Of a stretch of 5,033 nucleotides of DNA, positions 1 through 4,444 are shown piece by piece. The notes beneath the pieces were generated by a model, which saw only the letters and a list, made by a program, of their open reading frames with translations, was not told the origin of the DNA and did no database searches. The stretch spans positions 4,533 to 9,565 of the forward strand of contig DDOU01000062.1 of NCBI GenBank assembly GCA_002341825.1. Direction: 5' to 3'. Made by a program: the position numbers and the translations under genes. The DNA comes from Candidatus Igneacidithiobacillus taiwanensis. GTDB taxonomy: Bacteria; Pseudomonadota; Gammaproteobacteria; Acidithiobacillales; Acidithiobacillaceae. Within the stretch, counting starts at the first letter, position 1, and each line of letters starts with the position of its first letter.

Positions 1-1022
1 CTGCTGAGGCCCAAGCCCACGGAACCCAAAGAGTTATAGCTCGCCCCCGAAGACAGACCAACGCCCGGATTGGAAATTAGATTGAGGAGTTGGGTACGCA
101 GACCATTGACCGCCGCATTACCCAAGAGCGGCCCTCCGGAACCCGCTTGGGCATTATAGGCCGTCAGTTGGTTGATGGTGGTCATGGTCTTGTTGAAAGC
201 GCTCACGAAACTCTGCACCGTGGTCACGAAAGCGCTATTGTTTGCACTGACTTGTAGGGTGGTGCTGCCACTACTCGCCTGTAAGAGATTCAGGGTGACG
301 CCGGGAATAGCGCCAGAGATGGTGTTACTGCTGCTGGTGACGGCTAACCCGTTGATACTCAATGAAGCATTCTGCGCCGCCTGACTCAAACTCATGCCAC
401 CCGAACTGCCTGAGCTATAACTCAAACTTCCCAGGCTTCCAGTAGCGCCGCTGACCGCCACGGTAAACGACTGATCGACGCCGGTTTGTGTTCCCGTCAA
501 GGTCAGACGATAGCCACTGCCATCGTAAATGACACCCGCTGTCACTCCCACGTTGGCCTGGTTGATGGCTTGCGCGATGCCATCCAGACTATCGTTGTCG
601 CTATTGATGACGACATTCTGCACGGCACCGCTACCAACCTGAATCTGCAACGTGCCGGTGCCCAGGCCACTACTGGTATTGGCGAAGCTTTGCGAATACA
701 CACTTTGCGCCTGCGCCAAAACTATATTGCTCAGGTTGTAGCTACCTGGTTGCGCATTGGCGCTCGCGGTAGCCGTTGCCAAGGAGCCATTGGTCACCGT
801 CGCCGTGCGATTGTTGGTGCTGCCAATGTTCTGCAATGAAGCCAAAGCCGACTGCAGACTCGACAGGCTACTCTGCAGAGTACCCCAAGCGCTCAACGTA
901 GTCTGCTGGGTACTCTCCTGGTTTTGCAGCAACGTGATGGGCGCCTGGTAAGCGGCACTCAAATTGGTAATCAAGCTCTGCACATCAATACCGCTGACCA
1001 GACCGGAAAGGGATGCCGCCAT
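1..1022 (-). CDS. fliD: Flagellar filament cap protein FliD (HAP2), C-terminus beyond window
   Basis: This is the filament cap, which sits at the distal tip outside the cell and guides folding of exported flagellin subunits. The frame is open from the ATG at 1022 to the window edge, giving 340 codons of a protein usually about 450-480 residues long. The FliD N-terminal domain starts with the diagnostic GLVSGIDVQSLI (residues 7-18). A coiled, Gln/Ser-rich stretch follows (about 28-65). An IN-type segment, LSINGLAVTSSSNTISGAIPG, lies at about 221-241, and the FliD middle/C-terminal domain begins around there (SFVSAFNKT at 271-279). The start is supported by a Shine-Dalgarno AGGAGA (1028-1033) five bases upstream. 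That site overlaps the flaG stop codon, which suggests co-transcription and translational coupling with flaG. Only 11 of the 340 residues are charged, as in the neighbouring flagellin. Family assignment is confident; the missing C-terminus cannot be judged. Confidence 0.93.
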   Translation of the reverse strand, partial: MAASLSGLVSGIDVQSLITNLSAAYQAPITLLQNQESTQQTTLSAWGTLQSSLSSLQSALASLQNIGSTNNRTATVTNGSLATATASANAQPGSYNLSNIVLAQAQSVYSQSFANTSSGLGTGTLQIQVGSGAVQNVVINSDNDSLDGIAQAINQANVGVTAGVIYDGSGYRLTLTGTQTGVDQSFTVAVSGATGSLGSLSYSSGSSGGMSLSQAAQNASLSINGLAVTSSSNTISGAIPGVTLNLLQASSGSTTLQVSANNSAFVTTVQSFVSAFNKTMTTINQLTAYNAQAGSGGPLLGNAAVNGLRTQLLNLISNPGVGLSSGASYNSLGSVGLGLS

Positions 1023-1027
1023 TGCTT

Positions 1028-1033
1028 TCTCCT
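1028..1033 (-). promoter_or_regulatory. fliD ribosome binding site overlapping the flaG stop
   Basis: AGGAGA on the minus strand lies five bases before the fliD ATG. It shares bases with the flaG TAG stop codon (1032-1034), so ribosomes ending flaG sit on the fliD initiation site. This suggests coupled translation of the two proteins. Confidence 0.7.
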
Positions 1034-1403
1034 ACGCTTTGTTCTGCAATAACAAGCCCACGGGGTTCTCGGAATTTGCCGCCTTGGCGACTTGACTCGC
1101 GGGCAAATAATAAGAAAAAAATACCTGTTTGGTTACTTTATCGCTCAACTGAATCAACACTTGATTAGGATGCCCACCATTGGGATCCAAGCCGGCCTCC
1201 AGCAAATAGGAAGGGTGGGCCTCGGCGATTTTGTCCTGCAATTTATGAATGGAATTTTGCAAATCCTGATGCTTGGTTGCCTCGGCAGAATTTGCCTTGG
1301 CAGCTTGTCCATTTTCACCCTTCGCCACACCCAAGGATGTGGGTAGAGTGACAGAGTCCCTACCGATAGGGCCGATTTGCGTGCGCACAGATGCACTATC
1401 CAT
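1032..1403 (-). CDS. flaG: FlaG family flagellar protein
   Basis: This 123-residue protein lies between flagellin and fliD, the usual place for FlaG in polar flagellar clusters. FlaG-family proteins influence filament length; their biochemical role is poorly defined. A poorly conserved N-terminus rich in polar residues (1-48) is followed by an amphipathic helix (about 48-64). Next comes a beta-strand core (PNQVLIQLSDKVTKQVFF, about 78-95) and a C-terminal segment ending GLLLQNKA, which resembles the family ending GLLFDxKA. The usual IPPEE-like turn after the second strand is replaced by SYYLPASQ, so this is a divergent member. Unlike its filament-forming neighbours it has a normal number of charged residues. 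The ATG at 1403 is preceded five bases upstream by GAGGTG (1409-1414). No promoter of its own was seen, so it is probably expressed by read-through from flagellin. The call rests mainly on position plus the C-terminal pattern. Confidence 0.75.
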   Translation of the reverse strand: MDSASVRTQIGPIGRDSVTLPTSLGVAKGENGQAAKANSAEATKHQDLQNSIHKLQDKIAEAHPSYLLEAGLDPNGGHPNQVLIQLSDKVTKQVFFSYYLPASQVAKAANSENPVGLLLQNKA

Positions 1404-1425
1404 GACTACACCTCATTTTCGTGAC

Positions 1426-1447
1426 CCTCCCGGGCGCCCCCGGGAGG
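1426..1447 (-). terminator. GC-rich hairpin between flagellin and flaG (attenuator or mRNA 3'-end stabiliser)
   Basis: A perfect 9-bp inverted repeat (CCTCCCGGG / CCCGGGAGG) with a 4-nt loop lies 14 bases after the flagellin stop codon and 22 bases before the flaG start. The minus-strand sequence after it (GTCACGAAAATG) has no U-tract, so it is not a classical complete terminator. It could be a partial terminator, or a 3' stem protecting the abundant flagellin mRNA so that flagellin is made in large excess over FlaG and FliD. Confidence 0.6.
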
Positions 1448-1461
1448 TTGAGTCTTTCACG

Positions 1462-2988
1462 TTACGGCAGAAGCTTGAGGTAACTCTGCTGTAGAGCGTT
1501 TTCCTGCGCCAAGGTAGAGATACCCGCCTGCTGCAGGATCTGGTACTTAGTCAGCTGCGAAGTCGCCTGCGCGATATTCGCATCCTGCACCACCGACTGT
1601 GCCGACTGCAGATTGGTTGCCGTCGTTTGGGCGTTGGTTACCGAAGCCTGGATACGATTCTGGATGGCACCGAGTGCTCCATTCTGCTGGTTCAGATAAT
1701 TGATCGCCTGATCCAGGATACTGATGGCTCGCTGGGCCCCGGCTGCCGTAGTGATGTTAATATTTGCGACTGCCGAGCCGGTCAAAGATGCCGCACCAGA
1801 GCTGTAACCGATATTGCCGCCACCGCTCAACGAGTACGAGCTAGACGACTGAAACTGCACAACCCCCTGGAAAAGCGCCGTACCCGAGCCAGTTCCAGAC
1901 GAGAGCGTGCCAATCGTATTCCCGCCCGAACCCAACGCACCGAGAGAACCCGTGCCTGTAAAGCCGGAGACCAGAATGTTGTTGCCATTAGAGTTCGTCA
2001 ATACCAACTCGGTCTGACCGTTAACGACTTGCGTAGAAGCCGAGGTGCCGGTAACGGCAGCCTGATTGTTGATCGCGGTAACCAAAGAGCTGAGGTCGGG
2101 CTGACCGTTACTGCCAGTCGTCACATCCGCCGAAATGTTGACCGTGTTCGACGGATTTCCGCTGGTGCCATTACTGAGGGTAAAGCTAAAAGTCCCTCCG
2201 GTTACTGCAAAAGAAACACTGGTGTAGGCTTGCGCACTGACTCCCGTCTGTGCGGTGACGGCATTGACCGAGGCAGCAATATTAGCAGCAGATTCTCCAT
2301 TGGAGGTGACATTCACCGCCGCCGTACCCACCGAACCGGCAATGTCAAACGTCCCAGAGGTGAAGTTACCGCTACCGGTGGAGTAAGTGAAGGCGCCGCC
2401 CGGGGCATAGCCACCCTGCACATACGCCCCACTGGTATTATAAATTGCTCCCGAAGTAGCGGCAGTATAGTTCCCCATCGCGTTGGTTTGCGTATTGCCC
2501 ACCGCCACATTGATGATCTGATTGCTGTTGGCACCGACCTGGAAGGCAGCACCAGCAAAGGTACCATCCAAAATATTCTGCCCGTTGAACTGGGTCTGGG
2601 TCGCGATGGTCTGGATTTGCGCCAGGAGTTGGCTCACCACACCCTGCAGAGCCTGCCGATCGGACGTAGTGTTGGAGGCATTTGCCGCCTGCACTGCTGT
2701 CGTACGAATCTGCTGCAAGATGCTCGTTTGGTTCTGAATTGCCCCAGTTGCCGTCTGCACCAGCGATACGCCCTGGTTGCCGTTCGAGATGGCCTGATTC
2801 AACCCGTTGATTTGCGTCTGAAAACGCTGGGCAATGGCGTAGCCAGCGGGATTATCCTGGGGGCCATTGATGCTCTTGCCCGTCGACAACTGCTGCAGAT
2901 AAGTATTGAGATTTCCCTGGGTGCCGTTGAGGGCATTGAGGGTGTTCAACGCCGAGGTATTCGTGTTGATGATACCGGAAATAGCCAT
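1462..2988 (-). CDS. fliC: Flagellin (filament subunit)
   Basis: This is the major filament protein, exported through the flagellar type III channel and polymerised outside the cell. It is complete at 508 residues. The conserved N-terminal D0/D1 region (1-140) begins MAISGIINTNTSALNTLNAL. It contains LSTGKSINGPQDNPAGYAIA (34-53), corresponding to the usual LSSGxRINsAxDDaAGxAI, and QNGQNILDG-type sequence (FNGQNILDG, 134-142). The C-terminal D1/D0 (about 415-508) includes ALGAIQNRI (438-446). The exposed centre (about 143-415) is Gly/Ser/Thr/Asn-rich with two segments resembling flagellin IN repeats (about 225-270 and 285-345). The protein has no cysteine or histidine, only 3 Lys and 5 Arg, and none of either between R111 and R420. 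Salmonella's TLR5-contact Arg90 aligns with Gln93 by eye. The start is fixed by AAAGGAG (2996-3002) seven bases upstream of the ATG, and a sigma-28 promoter candidate lies upstream. The end differs from the usual LSLLR (here YLKLLP). Confidence 0.96.
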   Translation of the reverse strand: MAISGIINTNTSALNTLNALNGTQGNLNTYLQQLSTGKSINGPQDNPAGYAIAQRFQTQINGLNQAISNGNQGVSLVQTATGAIQNQTSILQQIRTTAVQAANASNTTSDRQALQGVVSQLLAQIQTIATQTQFNGQNILDGTFAGAAFQVGANSNQIINVAVGNTQTNAMGNYTAATSGAIYNTSGAYVQGGYAPGGAFTYSTGSGNFTSGTFDIAGSVGTAAVNVTSNGESAANIAASVNAVTAQTGVSAQAYTSVSFAVTGGTFSFTLSNGTSGNPSNTVNISADVTTGSNGQPDLSSLVTAINNQAAVTGTSASTQVVNGQTELVLTNSNGNNILVSGFTGTGSLGALGSGGNTIGTLSSGTGSGTALFQGVVQFQSSSSYSLSGGGNIGYSSGAASLTGSAVANINITTAAGAQRAISILDQAINYLNQQNGALGAIQNRIQASVTNAQTTATNLQSAQSVVQDANIAQATSQLTKYQILQQAGISTLAQENALQQSYLKLLP

Positions 2989-3014
2989 GATACTGCTCCT
3001 TTCTTAGGGTGAAT

Positions 3015-3030
3015 TTGGCGTCCGTGCCAA
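3015..3030 (-). promoter_or_regulatory. Leader hairpin 2, loop ACGGAC
   Basis: Perfect 5-bp stem TTGGC/GCCAA around a six-base loop that contains ACGGA, an exact ANGGA motif. It lies 12 bases upstream of the flagellin Shine-Dalgarno sequence. Confidence 0.5.
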
Positions 3031-3031
3031 C

Positions 3032-3047
3032 GTGAGATCCTTCCCAC
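3032..3047 (-). promoter_or_regulatory. Leader hairpin 1, loop AGGA
   Basis: Six-base-pair stem with one G-U wobble around the tetraloop AGGA. The A before the loop, paired in the stem, completes AAGGA. It begins at about the predicted transcription start, so it would form the very 5' end of the flagellin mRNA and could also protect it from 5' decay. Confidence 0.45.
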
Positions 3048-3054
3048 AACTCCC

Positions 3055-3081
3055 TTAACGACACCCCGTAAAGAAACTTGA
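3055..3081 (-). promoter_or_regulatory. Sigma-28 (FliA) promoter of flagellin
   Basis: The minus strand reads TCAAGTTT (3081-3074), 11 bases, then GTCGTTAA (3062-3055). The FliA consensus is TAAAGTTT-N11-GCCGATAA, so 7 of 8 and 6 of 8 positions match with exactly the right spacing. Transcription would start near 3048, leaving a leader of about 60 bases. Sigma-28 control of flagellin is the general rule in this type of flagellar regulon. Confidence 0.8.
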
Positions 3082-3155
3082 ATCCCCATTGCGCTGATCC
3101 ACATCGTTACCAAAACCATGCAGCATCACTCCCGCGATGCTCCCCGCATCTGCTG

Positions 3156-3184
3156 TTGCGTCAGGGGCATATTTTGAGTACGAT
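3156..3184 (+). promoter_or_regulatory. Candidate sigma-70 promoter of tRNA-Glu
   Basis: TTGCGT (3156-3161) and TACGAT (3179-3184) are separated by 17 bases and lie 12 bases upstream of the mature tRNA 5' end, the distance expected for a short tRNA leader. The matches are moderate (3 of 6 and 4 of 6), so support comes mainly from spacing and position. Confidence 0.5.
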
Positions 3185-3196
3185 TCGCACTCCTCG

Positions 3197-3272
3197 GTCC
3201 CCATCGTCTAGTGGCCTAGGACACCGCCCTTTCACGGCGGTAACGGGGGTTCGAACCCCCCTGGGGACGCCA
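3197..3272 (+). tRNA. gltT: tRNA-Glu (anticodon UUC)
   Basis: This 76-nt gene folds as a complete cloverleaf. The acceptor stem is GTCCCCA/TGGGGAC, the anticodon stem CCGCC/GGCGG (3224-3228/3236-3240) with loop CTTTCAC, and the T-loop GTTCGAAC. The anticodon TTC is at 3231-3233, so it decodes GAA and GAG. The discriminator is G3269 and CCA (3270-3272) is encoded. The sequence is almost that of enterobacterial tRNA-Glu. Besides translation, charged tRNA-Glu is the substrate of glutamyl-tRNA reductase for haem synthesis, important in a cytochrome-rich lithotroph. It stands alone on the plus strand between two minus-strand operons. The gltT symbol follows enterobacterial use and is only indicative. 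Confidence 0.98.
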
Positions 3273-3278
3273 AAAAAC

Positions 3279-3311
3279 AGTGGCCCACGCAGCGCTGCGT
3301 GGGCCACTTTT
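3279..3311. terminator. Bidirectional intrinsic terminator for tRNA-Glu and tetH-doxDA
   Basis: Positions 3279-3308 form a perfect 30-nt palindrome that folds into a 13-bp stem with loop GCGC. On the plus strand it is followed by TTTTACTTT and ends the tRNA transcript seven bases after the CCA. On the minus strand it follows the doxDA stop codon (3336) by 27 bases and is followed by G and six T residues (3277-3272). It therefore has the form of a terminator in both directions, and the two transcription units converge on it. Confidence 0.9.
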
Positions 3312-3335
3312 ACTTTCCTCCACAACTGTGAGGGA

Positions 3336-4232
3336 TCAGCTCCCCTCGATGTGCGCAGAAATCGACATCGTTTTACCATTGATGTCGAGGAGCTGCAGCT
3401 GATACGGACCATCTCCCGTGCCAATAAAGCCTGACGAATCACTCACGGGCAAGTGCACCGTGGCCGCCGCACCAAGGCCTGCTTTCAAGCCCAGCACGCT
3501 GTCAGGGCTAATTTTCTGATAGTCGTAGTCGTTGTGGATATTAATCGCCGGCAAGTGCGACAGCTGCTTACCGCTCCAGACCTCCACCACCTTACCATGC
3601 GCATTAAGCAAGCGCGCCGAGATGATATGCGCAGGAACCGAAGCCGTACCAGCGTTCACATACATGTGTACCGTGACGCTGCCATCGGGCGCAATCTGTA
3701 AATCACGCATCTGGATATGGTGGATCTTGACGCCGGTAGGATCCCCATGGAACGGCGTGATTACCGAACCCCGATAGTAGGAGTAGGTAGCAACAATAAA
3801 GACCACGGCAATCCAAAAAAGCGTCAGCGCCAACTTTTTGAATGCGGCATCCGACAACGGGAGGGGCTCGCTACCGCCCAGCCAACGAAACCAAGCACGC
3901 TGCGCCAACGCTGGTTTTTTCTTTAGCAACCAGTTGTCGACCGAGTATGCTCCTCCGCCCACCAAAAACAGGGTGATCCCCATACCAAAATTGGAGGCAG
4001 CCATAGTCCATTCATCAATGCAGGTAGCGCCCTGCCAACCAAAGAGCAGCATCAGGGTAAAGGATAACCCCAAGGTCAGGATTGCCGCCAAACGCGTCAG
4101 GAATCCGGAAATCAACATTGCCCCAGATATTAGCTCCACGGCACTAAAAATGATGACACCTGCATAGAGCAGGATAAAATGATGCAGCAAAAAAGAAACC
4201 AAATGACTGGTCCCAAGAATGGCACCGGGCAT
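3336..4232 (-). CDS. doxD: Thiosulfate:quinone oxidoreductase DoxDA, main part (downstream of in-frame amber codon)
   Basis: This is a fused DoxD-DoxA thiosulfate:quinone oxidoreductase, an inner-membrane enzyme that oxidises thiosulfate to tetrathionate and reduces quinone. The piece from the ATG at 4232 has 298 residues. The DoxD part has hydrophobic segments at about 11-36, 40-66, 76-95 and 133-151, with the conserved GFLTRLAA and LLFGWQGATCIDEWTMA (about 43-50 and 62-78). The DoxA part (about 166-298, from KIHHIQMRD) is a soluble, probably periplasmic beta-rich domain ending in YQLQLLDINGKT. The same frame continues upstream through the amber codon at 4239-4241 into the fragment at 4239-4430. 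Together they form one family-length protein of 364 codons plus stop, so this ATG is probably not the ancestral start. It has no convincing Shine-Dalgarno sequence, but reinitiation after the amber stop six bases earlier is possible. It is the last gene of the tetH-doxDA operon. Confidence 0.85.
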   Translation of the reverse strand: MPGAILGTSHLVSFLLHHFILLYAGVIIFSAVELISGAMLISGFLTRLAAILTLGLSFTLMLLFGWQGATCIDEWTMAASNFGMGITLFLVGGGAYSVDNWLLKKKPALAQRAWFRWLGGSEPLPLSDAAFKKLALTLFWIAVVFIVATYSYYRGSVITPFHGDPTGVKIHHIQMRDLQIAPDGSVTVHMYVNAGTASVPAHIISARLLNAHGKVVEVWSGKQLSHLPAINIHNDYDYQKISPDSVLGLKAGLGAAATVHLPVSDSSGFIGTGDGPYQLQLLDINGKTMSISAHIEGS

Positions 4233-4238
4233 GGCGGT

Positions 4239-4241
4239 CTA
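4239..4241 (-). other. In-frame amber codon interrupting doxDA
   Basis: TAG occurs at codon 64, between MAYKF and TAMPGA, with both sides in the same frame and conserved in the family. From memory, relatives carry Gln here, so a single C-to-T change of CAG would explain it. There is no insertion or deletion. It could be a real nonsense mutation, a base-call error, or a site of suppression. Confidence 0.85.
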
Positions 4242-4430
4242 AAATTTATAGGCCATCCAATGACCCGCCGGATTGATTTTCTGCGGACCATAAATAAACC
4301 TTCGTGAGCCACCGCCCCAATAGATCCATCCCTGCACAAAACGTACTGCTAGCATGCCGACCGATAGAATCCACCATGCATGCTGGCGGACTCCTGATCG
4401 CTCACTGACTCCCTCGATATTTGCGGCCAT
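4239..4430 (-). CDS. doxD: DoxDA N-terminal fragment ending at an amber codon
   Basis: These 63 residues are the N-terminus of the DoxD domain: a polar start (1-19), the first membrane helix (WWILSVGMLAVRFVQGWIYW, 19-38), and then the conserved GGGSRRFIYGPQK (39-51). The frame stops at TAG (4239-4241) and continues uninterrupted in the same frame as the rest of DoxDA, so this is the first part of a broken or suppressed gene, not an independent small protein. The ATG at 4430 has GGAGG (4435-4439) only four bases upstream, a slightly short spacing. It lies 14 bases after the tetH stop codon, indicating one mRNA and coupled translation. Confidence 0.85.
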   Translation of the reverse strand: MAANIEGVSERSGVRQHAWWILSVGMLAVRFVQGWIYWGGGSRRFIYGPQKINPAGHWMAYKF

Positions 4431-4434
4431 ACAT

Positions 4435-4439
4435 CCTCC
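4435..4439 (-). promoter_or_regulatory. doxDA ribosome binding site in the 14-base tetH-doxDA gap
   Basis: GGAGG lies four bases before the ATG at 4430. An out-of-frame ATG (4432-4434) sits between the two. The site supports the ATG at 4430 as the true start of doxDA rather than the ATG after the amber codon. Confidence 0.65.
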
Positions 4440-4444
4440 GTGTA

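Larger units (their letters stand above)
2989..3047 (-). promoter_or_regulatory. Flagellin 5' leader with two GGA-loop hairpins, candidate CsrA/RsmA target
   Basis: The predicted flagellin leader holds two adjacent stem-loops. The first (3032-3047) has a 6-bp stem GTGGGA/TCTCAC including one G-U pair, and loop AGGA. The second (3015-3030) has a 5-bp stem TTGGC/GCCAA and loop ACGGAC. One base separates them. A third GGA lies in the Shine-Dalgarno sequence AAAGGAG (2996-3002). CsrA dimers are known to bind ANGGA motifs, preferably in hairpin loops, and to block translation when one site overlaps the ribosome binding site. Binding here is an inference from sequence only. Confidence 0.5.

Noticed and set aside
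486..951. Plus-strand open frames opposite fliD
   Set aside because: They are shadows of the continuous, family-matching FliD frame on the minus strand.
841..2900. Many CTGCAG/CTGCAA occurrences that look like dispersed repeats
   Set aside because: They are Leu-Gln codon pairs in Gln-rich helices of flagellin and FliD, not a DNA repeat family.
1627..3012. 461-codon open frame antisense to flagellin
   Set aside because: The opposite strand encodes an unmistakable complete flagellin with RBS and promoter. The antisense product is Arg/Gly-rich without family features and reflects the low-complexity codon use of the flagellin.
3022..3028. TGGCACG on the minus strand, resembling a sigma-54 -24 element
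   Set aside because: No GC at the required -12 spacing, and it would place the start only about 14 bases before the flagellin ATG. The bases are explained by the leader hairpin.
3197..3272. tRNA-Glu as an integration site for a mobile element
   Set aside because: No duplicated tRNA 3' end, integrase or composition break is visible in the window, and both flanks look like ordinary core genes.
3078..3434. Open frame on the plus strand running through the tRNA gene
   Set aside because: It spans the tRNA-Glu, its terminator and the end of doxDA, and has no protein family features.
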